A stretch of DNA of 6,252 nt from Flavobacteriaceae bacterium. GTDB taxonomy: Bacteria > Bacteroidota > Bacteroidia > Flavobacteriales > Flavobacteriaceae. The translations under genes were made by a program, and so were the position numbers. Below are positions 1-6,220 of the stretch, piece by piece (positions within the stretch are counted from its first letter, which is position 1; each line of letters starts with the position of its first letter). The notes below the pieces were generated by a model. The model was not told the DNA's origin and did not search any database. It saw only the letters and a program-made list of their open reading frames with translations. The DNA is taken from the NCBI GenBank assembly GCA_003511845.1, contig DOIV01000292.1, positions 2,665 to 8,916 of the forward strand, given 5' to 3'.

Positions 1-1
1 A

Positions 2-1123
2 AATTTAATTGTTTCTAATCTTCAAAAGCTATATCCTAATGGTACAATCGGATATTGGAAAAAACATAATGAACCTTATTTATGTGATATTATTTATGTG
101 CAAGATGATAAAAAAAAGGTAACTTATGTATTTGTTAACCAATATACTGGTAAAATACAAGGAAATGCCAATCTAACTTTTCAGCGTTTTTTTAGAGACT
201 TACATTATTTTCTTTTTATTCCTTTTCAGATAGGTAACTTTTTGGTGCTAACCTTTGGTTTTTTACTTTTATTTTCATTAATAACTGCACTAGTATTTTT
301 CAAAAAATGGTGGCGGAAACTATTCATACTACAAACCGGTAAAGGAACATTGGTTTTTTTTAGAAGTTTTCATAGATTAATAGGTTTATGGTCAATACCG
401 TTTACACTACTGTTTTCCATTACAGGCATTTGGTATTTTATAGAGCGAACCAATATAGCGGGAATTGGTAGAGAAGTAAATCCTAGACCTCCAAAAATCA
501 CAACGTTTAACACTAAAATAGATAGTACCATTAATTTGAGTTATACTTTAGATTATGATAAGATTGTTGCAATTTCAAAGCAAGAAATTCCCGCACTAAA
601 AAATAAGAGTGTGGGTATAAGCCCTTCGGCTACTTATAAAAATACTATTTATGTTAGAGGAAAGTCAGATGTACCACTGGTAAGACAGCGTGCTAATAGA
701 GTGTATATAAATCCGAATACTTATGAAGTAGTAAAAGTGCAAAATGCAAAAAACATAAGCACTACTATGTGGATTAATGATATTGCCGACCCACTACATT
801 TTGGGAATTGGGGAGGCTTAACAACTAAAATAATATGGTTTATTTTTGGATTAGGTATTTCGTCTTTAGTATTATCAGGAGTTTGGACAGTACTTAAAAG
901 AAAAGCTATAAATAAAAGAAAGAGTAAAACAAAAACCTTAGGTGTTTGGAAATATATCAATTGGGTTATATATGGTGTGATGTTTTACTTTATGTTTTCT
1001 AAACTAATCATTAGGTATAAGGCTTCTACAACAGGTATTGTAATTATTAGTTTAGGCTGGCTTATTTTTATTGGTTTGGCATATTATATTTTTGTGTATC
1101 GGATAGATAAAGCAGCAAAATAA
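2..1123 (+). CDS. PepSY-associated transmembrane protein, 3' part (5' end outside window)
   Basis: Inner-membrane protein of the PepSY-associated TM helix family, often found beside TonB-dependent receptors and siderophore or heme uptake genes; some relatives are proposed to act in ferric-siderophore reduction. The frame is open from base 2 with no stop, so the GTG at 98 is not taken as the start. About 373 residues are visible, against roughly 480-510 for full-length relatives as I recall them, so an N-terminal piece including the first membrane helix is probably missing. Visible parts in order: a PepSY-like stretch ending in VNQYTGKIQGN (about nt 134-166), LH histidine at nt 203-205, helix at 230-301, FHRLIG histidine at 371-373, helix at 377-439, a periplasmic-type loop, DPLHFG histidine at 797-799, and helices at about 830-895, 956-1012 and 1034-1099. 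The spaced histidines at helix edges are typical of the family and could bind heme or metal. The substrate is unknown. Family call confident, role inferred. Confidence 0.85.
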   Translation, partial: NLIVSNLQKLYPNGTIGYWKKHNEPYLCDIIYVQDDKKKVTYVFVNQYTGKIQGNANLTFQRFFRDLHYFLFIPFQIGNFLVLTFGFLLLFSLITALVFFKKWWRKLFILQTGKGTLVFFRSFHRLIGLWSIPFTLLFSITGIWYFIERTNIAGIGREVNPRPPKITTFNTKIDSTINLSYTLDYDKIVAISKQEIPALKNKSVGISPSATYKNTIYVRGKSDVPLVRQRANRVYINPNTYEVVKVQNAKNISTTMWINDIADPLHFGNWGGLTTKIIWFIFGLGISSLVLSGVWTVLKRKAINKRKSKTKTLGVWKYINWVIYGVMFYFMFSKLIIRYKASTTGIVIISLGWLIFIGLAYYIFVYRIDKAAK

Positions 1124-1137
1124 TGTTGCTTAATTTT
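1111..1137. terminator. possible bidirectional terminator between convergent genes
   Basis: A 7-bp stem, AGCAGCA (1111-1117) with TGTTGCT (1124-1130), including one G-T wobble, encloses a 6-nt loop. It overlaps the stop codon of the PepSY gene (in the loop) and touches the end of the opposing lipoprotein gene. The following TAATTTT is a weak U-tract, and the opposite strand has an equally weak one. The position between two convergent genes separated by 6 bp supports the call, but the stem is short, so confidence is low. Confidence 0.35.
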
Positions 1138-1615
1138 CATTTATCCTTTTAAAACATTCTTTATCTAAGCAGTCTTCTAATGGATCACATGGAGGATAAA
1201 TAAAAGTTACTATTTTTTTATTTTGGTCAATAAAAAATTTAAAAGACCTTTCAAAGTTTTCATTAGTTGTTTTTAATTCATCAATATTTGAATACATATC
1301 ATCTTTAGAATCATCATGAGTGTAAATTTCTGAACTCTTTAGTGTTAATTTATTTTCATTTACACTATATATTCCTATAGCTCTATATCTATAACCAAGT
1401 ATCTCATTTGTATCATTTTTAATAATAACTGTAGAAACAACAAAAGTTTTATCAGAATTAAAACTATATCGTGATGATTGGCTTAATCTCTCATTATCTA
1501 TAGTTTCAACATTAGACCAATCACCAATTAATGAGCTAAATTGATCTTCTTCAGAATCATTGGTACAAGAGTTAAAAATAATTAGTAAAGTAAATACAAT
1601 TGTTAATTTTTTCAT
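1130..1615 (-). CDS. lipocalin-like small lipoprotein
   Basis: Predicted lipoprotein of 161 aa. The N-terminus has two lysines, a hydrophobic core (residues 4-14) and a lipobox-like FNSC with the lipid cysteine at C17. The following TNDSEEDQ is acidic, resembling the Bacteroidota lipoprotein export signal that sends lipoproteins to the cell surface. The mature protein starts with LIGDWS (about residues 29-34). This Gly-x-Trp entry and the later beta-rich stretches resemble the lipocalin-like lipoproteins common in Flavobacteria. Near the C-terminus there are three cysteines (C143, C149, C154) in an acidic setting, which could be a disulfide or a metal site. The start ATG (complement of 1613-1615) gives the whole signal peptide, with an A/T-rich leader. 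The gene lies opposite to everything else in the window and probably has its own promoter. No ligand can be assigned. The lipoprotein call is firm; the fold is inferred. Confidence 0.8.
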   Translation of the reverse strand: MKKLTIVFTLLIIFNSCTNDSEEDQFSSLIGDWSNVETIDNERLSQSSRYSFNSDKTFVVSTVIIKNDTNEILGYRYRAIGIYSVNENKLTLKSSEIYTHDDSKDDMYSNIDELKTTNENFERSFKFFIDQNKKIVTFIYPPCDPLEDCLDKECFKRINEN

Positions 1616-1634
1616 TTAAGGTAGTTTTATCTTT

Positions 1635-1661
1635 TAGATGTTTAATTCATTGAATGGTTGC
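1635..1661 (-). promoter_or_regulatory. candidate ECF-sigma-type promoter for the lipoprotein gene
   Basis: Read on the minus strand, GCAACC (complement of 1656-1661) is followed after 15 nt by CATCTA (complement of 1635-1640). This resembles the GCAAC/GGAAC -35 and CGTCT-like -10 pattern of ECF sigma factor promoters. The -10-like element lies 19 nt upstream of the lipoprotein ATG, leaving a short leader. The GC-richer patch at 1656-1672 stands out in an otherwise very AT-rich gap. No TAnnTTTG housekeeping element is seen on this strand. The call rests on motif similarity alone. Confidence 0.35.
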
Positions 1662-1697
1662 GTTGCGTAGTCGTTTTTATTCTTTTTTAAAAAAACC

Positions 1698-1718
1698 TAT
1701 TTATATTAAGTCTAAATA
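1698..1718. promoter_or_regulatory. inverted-repeat operator candidate over the -33 region of the porin promoter
   Basis: The half-sites TATTTATA (1698-1705) and TCTAAATA (1711-1718) are inverted copies matching at 7 of 8 positions, separated by 5 bp. The centre is about 26 bp upstream of the middle of the -7 element, so a bound protein would cover the -33 region and block transcription. The general form (AT-rich, near-palindromic, about 20 bp) suits a dimeric metal-dependent repressor of the Fur or DtxR type, which would match the iron-linked genes downstream. The identity of the regulator is inferred. Confidence 0.45.
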
Positions 1719-1729
1719 AAATAATGTTA

Positions 1730-1737
1730 TATCTTTG
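1730..1737 (+). promoter_or_regulatory. Bacteroidota-type -7 promoter element (TAtcTTTG) for the porin operon
   Basis: TATCTTTG is an exact match to the TAnnTTTG -7 consensus of the primary sigma factor in Bacteroidota. It ends 32 bp before the porin ATG, which implies a leader of roughly 25-28 nt. No strong TTG at -33 is seen; that place is taken by the inverted repeat at 1698-1718. No comparable element was noticed in the gaps between the downstream genes, so this is the best candidate promoter for all four. Confidence 0.65.
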
Positions 1738-1769
1738 CATTATTATGTTAAATTTAGAATAAGAAACTA

Positions 1770-3047
1770 ATGTTTAGTAAATATTCACTCCTTTTTATTT
1801 TAGTTTTTAGTTTTTTTGGCTACGCTCAAGTAGATAGTACATATATAAAAAAATTGCAGAAACTACAAAAATTTCAGTTGAAAGCTTATGGTGTTGTAAA
1901 TTACTATAATTTTGATTGGGATACCGACCTTGATAGACGTAATGCATTTGATACAGAACGTTTGAATATTTACTTGTATTATGATTTTACAGATAAAATT
2001 CAATTCAAGACAGAAATAGAATTTGAACATGGCGGTACAGGTGTAACTATGGAGCTGGATAAATTTGAAGAGTTTGGAGAGTTTGAAACAGAGCTTGAAG
2101 CGGGTGGTGAAGTAAAAATAGACCAATTAAATATCCTTTTTAAATACAAACCATGGCTTAATTTTAGAGCAGGTAGAGTACGATTGTATATAGGTAATGC
2201 TTCAAAATTAGATGTTTCGACTGATTATTTTACAGGGCAACGTTCTTCAATGGAAAGTGCTTTATTACCTAACGGTTGGTACGAAAATGGAATTGAGTTA
2301 TTAGGAGATTTAGGTAAAAATAAAACCTTTAGTTATAAAGCCTATTTAGTAAACGGACTTTCTAGTACTGGCTTTACTTCTGCCAATTGGATAAAAAGAG
2401 GGCATCAACAACGATTTGAAACCATTAATGCTGAAAACCTAGCTATTGCGGGTAGGTTTGACTACAATCTGCCTAACAAAGGGTATATCGGTATAAGTGG
2501 GTATCATGGAGGGTCAAATAAAAACAGAACTAAGCCTGATAGATTAGAAAATGTAAATGGTGCCGTTTCACTCGCAGATTTTCATTTCAACATGGAACAA
2601 AAAAACTGGAAACTAAACGGAATGGTATTGTATGGTAATCTTCAAAATTCTGATAAAATTTCAAGTGCCAATAGAAATCTACCAAATGCTTTAAATGTAA
2701 AAAGAACTCCTGTAGCTAAAAATGCGTTGGGTTATTATATTGAAGGAGGCTATGATTTACTCTCATTAAATAAAAAAAGAACAAATAGACAGTTATTTCT
2801 TTTCGGAAGATATGATTATTATGATAGTATGTATAAGACAAAAGGTGTAATACTAGACAGCCCTAGATGGGAAAGAAGTGTTATTACTTTTGGTGCAAAC
2901 TATTTTATAACCCCTCATGTAGTACTCAAAACGCATTATGCAATTAATAGTTTAGGAGCTAACACTGTAGATCGTAACGGAAATTTAATAGGAAATAAAG
3001 AACGTACTTTCTTAATAGGAATGGCTTTTGATTTCTCAACTAAATAA
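1770..3047 (+). CDS. outer-membrane porin, phosphate-selective (OprO/OprP-like) family
   Basis: Predicted outer-membrane beta-barrel of 425 aa. A signal peptide covers residues 1-19, with a hydrophobic core at 6-16 and a YAQ cleavage region typical of Flavobacteria (cut after A19 or Q20). A short lysine-rich stretch (residues 27-37) precedes the barrel. The rest is a series of alternating polar and aromatic strands, with family-like segments such as FKYKPWLNFRAGRVR, ENGIELLGDL, AIAGRFDYN and FGANYFITPHVVLK. The C-terminus ends in FDFSTK, close to the aromatic-ended last strand of outer-membrane barrels. In this phylum the family is broad, and the phosphate-selective name does not fix the substrate. 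As first gene of the set it may admit a small metal complex or other solute to the periplasm (inference). The ATG at 1770 is chosen because it gives a complete signal peptide and lies just downstream of the promoter. Confidence 0.85.
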   Translation: MFSKYSLLFILVFSFFGYAQVDSTYIKKLQKLQKFQLKAYGVVNYYNFDWDTDLDRRNAFDTERLNIYLYYDFTDKIQFKTEIEFEHGGTGVTMELDKFEEFGEFETELEAGGEVKIDQLNILFKYKPWLNFRAGRVRLYIGNASKLDVSTDYFTGQRSSMESALLPNGWYENGIELLGDLGKNKTFSYKAYLVNGLSSTGFTSANWIKRGHQQRFETINAENLAIAGRFDYNLPNKGYIGISGYHGGSNKNRTKPDRLENVNGAVSLADFHFNMEQKNWKLNGMVLYGNLQNSDKISSANRNLPNALNVKRTPVAKNALGYYIEGGYDLLSLNKKRTNRQLFLFGRYDYYDSMYKTKGVILDSPRWERSVITFGANYFITPHVVLKTHYAINSLGANTVDRNGNLIGNKERTFLIGMAFDFSTK

Positions 3048-3087
3048 ATTTTAAACAAAAATAAGTATAACTAAAATTAAAAACAAA

Positions 3088-4194
3088 ATGAAACACTTTA
3101 AAACACTTAAATCATTTTTTATGACATTTGCTATGGTAGCAATGCTGATATCATGTGGTGATGATGCTGACGCACCTGCACCTGCAGAAGTAAGTCATAA
3201 AGATATTATTACAAATATTACTAGTAATATTATTGTAAAAGCATATAGTGATTTAGCTAGAGAGGCTGAAAATTTACTAGAAAAGACTAAAAAGTTTAAA
3301 GAAGCCCCATCTCAAGAATCATTAGACGACGCAAAAGATGCTTGGGTTGCTACAAGAAAACCTTGGGAACAAGCTGAAGGCTTTTTAATTGGCCCTGTTG
3401 ATACTGGTAGTATTGACCCTGCAATAGATAGCTGGCCTGTAAATGTAGTTGATATGGATGGTTTATTAGCTGATTTAACTAAGCCTACAATTACAGAACA
3501 AATTGTTAATCAACAAATTTTTGAAGCAAAAGGCTTTCATTTAATTGAATATTTATTATGGGGCTTAGATGGCAATAGAGAAGCTGACAGTTTCACCACA
3601 AGAGAATTAGAATATTTAGTAGCTGCTAGTGAAAACCTAAAGAATAAAACAACTAAACTAAAAGTTGCTTGGGTTGCTGATGGTGGTAATTATCAAGCGA
3701 ACTTTCTTACAGCTGGTCCAGCCTCATCTGGAAAATATAAATCAGAAAAATCTGCTTTAGAAGATTTAGTATCAGCGTTGATTGTTATAGCTGATGAAGT
3801 TGGAAATGGTAAAATTGAGGTTCCACTTAATGGAGATCCAGACACAACTACACCTGCTGGACCTGAACAAGAAGAATCTCGTTTTAGTCATAATTCAAAA
3901 CTAGATTTTGCAGACAACCTAATAAGTATTCAGAATGTATATCATGGTACTTACTTAAATCATGATGGTAAAGGAATTGCAGATATAGTTAAAGATAAAG
4001 ATGCTGCATTACACACTAAATTTACTGCAGAAATTATAGCAGCAATTAATGCAATTGAAGCAATTAATGGTACAGGAACATTTACAGATGCTTTAGCAAA
4101 TGCTAGACCAAGTATTGAAGCTGCTCAAACTGCAGTTAGAACTGTGCAAGCAACATTAGAATCAAAAATTAAACCTTTAATTTCAGGTTTATAA
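3088..4194 (+). CDS. imelysin family (M75) lipoprotein, likely iron-related
   Basis: Envelope lipoprotein of 368 aa. Residues 1-22 form a lipoprotein signal ending LISC with the lipid cysteine at C23, followed by GDDADAPAPAE, an acidic stretch compatible with surface export. The imelysin domain fills the rest, about residues 36-365. The diagnostic GxHxxE motif is present as G149-F-H151-L-I-E154; other family segments are PWEQAEGF (from P92), DSWP (S115-W116-P117) and ESRFSHNSKLDF in the second half. Imelysin proteins share the M75 fold with the iron-uptake protein EfeO and with iron-regulated IrpA, and the motif is thought to bind metal. Despite the peptidase label, proteolysis is doubtful in this family. 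The gene lies 40 bp after the porin with no promoter seen between them; its start is preceded by the A-rich AAAAACAAA. Length is normal. Iron binding or uptake is inferred from the family. Confidence 0.9.
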   Translation: MKHFKTLKSFFMTFAMVAMLISCGDDADAPAPAEVSHKDIITNITSNIIVKAYSDLAREAENLLEKTKKFKEAPSQESLDDAKDAWVATRKPWEQAEGFLIGPVDTGSIDPAIDSWPVNVVDMDGLLADLTKPTITEQIVNQQIFEAKGFHLIEYLLWGLDGNREADSFTTRELEYLVAASENLKNKTTKLKVAWVADGGNYQANFLTAGPASSGKYKSEKSALEDLVSALIVIADEVGNGKIEVPLNGDPDTTTPAGPEQEESRFSHNSKLDFADNLISIQNVYHGTYLNHDGKGIADIVKDKDAALHTKFTAEIIAAINAIEAINGTGTFTDALANARPSIEAAQTAVRTVQATLESKIKPLISGL

Positions 4195-4218
4195 TTTAAT
4201 GATTAGATTAATTTAAAG

Positions 4219-4261
4219 CTCTCATTAAGATTTAGATATCTAATGAGAGTTTTTTGTTTTT
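4219..4261 (+). terminator. intrinsic-terminator-like hairpin between imelysin and diheme genes
   Basis: CTCTCATTA (4219-4227) pairs perfectly with TAATGAGAG (4241-4249). The stem can alternatively be extended as AGAT with ATCT and one bulge. A T-rich run, TTTTTTG then TTTTT (4250-4261), follows directly. This is a good rho-independent terminator shape, ending about 8 bp before the ATG at 4269. Since no promoter is seen between it and that ATG, it probably lowers expression of the two downstream genes by partial termination. It also argues against the TTG at 4254, which falls inside the T-run, as a start. Confidence 0.7.
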
Positions 4262-4268
4262 ACAAAAA

Positions 4269-5648
4269 ATGAAAAATGCAATAGTAGTAGTAGTAGTAGT
4301 AGTATTCACTATCTTTTATTTTCAAAAAGATGATGATTATACTCCTATTATCCCTAACATTAAACAGCGTACATTAGTTGGTGGAGAAACAACAATGTTT
4401 GAATCTGGTTTTTTTGCATTTGATAATCCTGCTCCTAATTTAGGTGCTAGAAATTTAGAATTACATTTAGCTGGAGATGCACAATTTGGGGCAGCTTTTG
4501 TTACATCACCAGCACCCATAAATTCTGGTTCTGGTCCTCAATTTAACAACACCTCATGTATTAGATGCCACCCTAAAGACGGTAGAACTGCTTTTCCAGA
4601 TAACATCAATGATGTGAGTGGTTTCTTTTTACGTACAAGTTTACCTGGTACTGATGATTGTAATGGCCCGAAACCAGTTCCTGGTTTTGGTATGCAACTA
4701 CAAAATCAAGCTAATTATGGTGTAGAGCCTGAAGTTCAATTTGGCGTAACCTATCAAGATATTCCTGTAACTTTTGCTGATGGTACAATTGTTACCTTAC
4801 GTAAACCTACCTACTATATTGCAGATTCTTACATTCCATTCCCAAGCAATGCTATGCTCTCACCTAGACTAGGCCCTCCTGTTTTTGGTTTGGGTCTATT
4901 AGAAGCAATTACCGAACATGACATACTTTCTAGAGAAGATATTAATGATGCTGATGGAGATGGTATTTCAGGTAAAGCAAATTATGTTTGCGACCCTGTA
5001 AGTGGCACAACAAAATTAGGTAGATTTGGCTGGAAAGCAAACACACCTTCTGTAATGGTGCAAAATGCAGGTGCTCTACATAATGATATGGGGGTTACCA
5101 ACCCATTATTCCCTGTAGAATCTAGTTTCGGACAAACAAATGGTGATAATTTAAGTGACGACCCTGAAGAAGATCAAAAATTTCTAGACAATACAAACAT
5201 ATATCTTCTTACACTAGCAGTACCAGCAGCTAGAAACCTAGATGACCCTAAAGTCACTAGAGGTTTTTATTTATTTAGAGATGCTCAGTGTACAGCTTGC
5301 CATACGCCTAAACAAGTAACGGGTAACTACCCTGGTATTCCGGCTATTTCCAATCAAACATTTTTTCCTTATACAGATATGTTATTACACGATATGGGTG
5401 AGGGATTAGCAGATGGAAGACCAGATTTTTTAGCAGATGGTAATGAATGGAAAACAAGACCTCTTTGGGGTATTGGCTTAACAGACATAGTAAACGGTCA
5501 TACTGATTTTTTACATGATGGCAGAGCAAGAAATGTAGAAGAAGCTATTTTATGGCATGGTGGTGAGTCAGAAAAATCAAAACAATTTTATGTCAATTTA
5601 AATAAAGAAGATAGAGAAGCATTATTGGCTTTTGTTAACGCTATCTAA
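4269..5648 (+). CDS. diheme c-type oxidoreductase, DUF1111/DHOR family (thiol oxidoreductase-like)
   Basis: Periplasm-facing c-type cytochrome of 459 aa, near the usual length for the di-heme oxidoreductase (putative peroxidase) family PF06537. Two covalent heme sites are visible: CIRCH (C97, C100, H101) and CTACH (C341, C344, H345). Other family signatures are GLGLLEAI, an acidic calcium-loop-like DADGDGISG (from D227), GRFGWKA, PYTDMLLHDMG (from P367), PLWGIGL, HDGRAR (from H416) and EAILWHGGE (H430). The substrate is unknown; the thiol oxidoreductase name is only conventional. The ATG at 4269 is preferred over a TTG at 4254, which lies in the terminator T-run. The N-terminus is odd: residues 6-12 are seven valines all encoded by GTA, and after the core comes F18-QKDDD with no lipobox cysteine or clear cleavage site. 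The protein may be anchored by an uncleaved helix, or have lost lipidation. It is followed by the azurin gene after 35 bp, and azurin is a plausible electron partner. Confidence 0.92.
   Translation: MKNAIVVVVVVVFTIFYFQKDDDYTPIIPNIKQRTLVGGETTMFESGFFAFDNPAPNLGARNLELHLAGDAQFGAAFVTSPAPINSGSGPQFNNTSCIRCHPKDGRTAFPDNINDVSGFFLRTSLPGTDDCNGPKPVPGFGMQLQNQANYGVEPEVQFGVTYQDIPVTFADGTIVTLRKPTYYIADSYIPFPSNAMLSPRLGPPVFGLGLLEAITEHDILSREDINDADGDGISGKANYVCDPVSGTTKLGRFGWKANTPSVMVQNAGALHNDMGVTNPLFPVESSFGQTNGDNLSDDPEEDQKFLDNTNIYLLTLAVPAARNLDDPKVTRGFYLFRDAQCTACHTPKQVTGNYPGIPAISNQTFFPYTDMLLHDMGEGLADGRPDFLADGNEWKTRPLWGIGLTDIVNGHTDFLHDGRARNVEEAILWHGGESEKSKQFYVNLNKEDREALLAFVNAI
4282..4304 (+). repeat. GTA trinucleotide microsatellite (7 units) in the signal region of the diheme gene
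   Basis: Seven perfect GTA units run from 4284 to 4304, with a partial TA before them. They are in frame and encode Val6-Val12, the hydrophobic core of the N-terminal signal. Slippage here would add or remove single valines without shifting the frame, changing helix length and not switching the gene off. Confidence 0.95.
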
Positions 5649-5683
5649 AATTAATTATAAACAATTTTTAAAACCAAAAACAA

Positions 5684-6220
5684 ATGAAAAATTTAAACAA
5701 AGTAATTTTATTTATGGCATTTATTATGCTAGTAACCATTAGTTGTAAAGGCGATAAGAAAGCTGAAACATCCGCAGAACCTGATTCTAAAACTGAAGTG
5801 GTTGAAGAAGAAGTGGTAAAGGAAGAACTAACAACAAAAGTAAGTACCGATGGCACACTAGAAATAGCAGGTGATGACGCCATGATGTTCGACAAAAAAG
5901 AACTTAAAGTAAAAGCTGGGCAAAAAGTAACACTTACTTTAACCCATGTAGGTAAAATGGGTCTAAACATTATGGGTCATAACTGGGTGTTACTTAAACA
6001 AGGTACATATGTTGCAAAATTTGCCGAGAAAGCTATAGAAGCAGGACCGGATAAAGGGTATTTACCAGAAGAAGATAGTATTATTGCAAGCACAAAACTT
6101 ATAGGTGGTGGAGAAAGTGTAACTATTACCTTTGATGCTCCAGCAGCAGGTACTTACGATTTTATTTGCAGTTTCCCTGGTCATTATGGAATAATGCAAG
6201 GTAAATTTATTGTAGAATAA
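5684..6220 (+). CDS. azurin-type blue-copper (cupredoxin) lipoprotein
   Basis: Envelope electron-transfer protein of 178 aa. Residues 1-20 form a lipoprotein signal ending TISC, with the lipid cysteine at C21. Residues 22-51 are a charged, Glu- and Lys-rich linker that would hold the domain away from the membrane. The cupredoxin domain covers about 53-178 with all type-1 copper ligands present: H99 in MGHNW, then C162, H167 and M171 in CSFPGHYGIMQGKF. The Cys-His-Met spacing equals that of azurin (112, 117, 121 in Pseudomonas). Domain length fits azurin; the lipid anchor and linker are additions relative to the classical soluble protein. The gene follows the diheme cytochrome by 35 bp and shares an A-rich AAAAACAAA leader with the imelysin gene. 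No promoter or terminator is seen around it. Exchange of electrons with the diheme protein is inferred. The family call is firm. Confidence 0.93.
   Translation: MKNLNKVILFMAFIMLVTISCKGDKKAETSAEPDSKTEVVEEEVVKEELTTKVSTDGTLEIAGDDAMMFDKKELKVKAGQKVTLTLTHVGKMGLNIMGHNWVLLKQGTYVAKFAEKAIEAGPDKGYLPEEDSIIASTKLIGGGESVTITFDAPAAGTYDFICSFPGHYGIMQGKFIVE

Noticed and set aside
98..100. GTG as the start of the PepSY gene.
   Set aside because: The frame stays open to the window edge and the upstream residues continue a PepSY-like sequence, so this is an internal valine.
1645..1655. Short palindrome ATTCATTGAAT in the divergent gap.
   Set aside because: The 5-bp arms in AT-rich DNA are easily due to chance; it lies in the spacer of the proposed ECF promoter but is too weak to call an operator.
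3048..3087. Possible promoter or terminator between the porin and imelysin genes.
   Set aside because: The 40 bp are A-rich with no hairpin and no TAnnTTTG element; it reads as a simple intra-operon leader.
4254..4268. TTG codon as the start of the diheme gene, adding five residues (MFLQK).
   Set aside because: It falls within the T-run of the terminator hairpin, and the ATG at 4269 gives a normal signal-like N-terminus (Met-Lys then hydrophobic core).
5668..5970. Minus-strand open frame of 100 aa overlapping the azurin gene, and similar minus-strand frames at 721-960, 1863-2126, 4337-4519 and 5344-5529.
   Set aside because: Each is antisense to a well-supported gene, has no recognisable domain or promoter, and has the low-complexity composition expected of a shadow frame.
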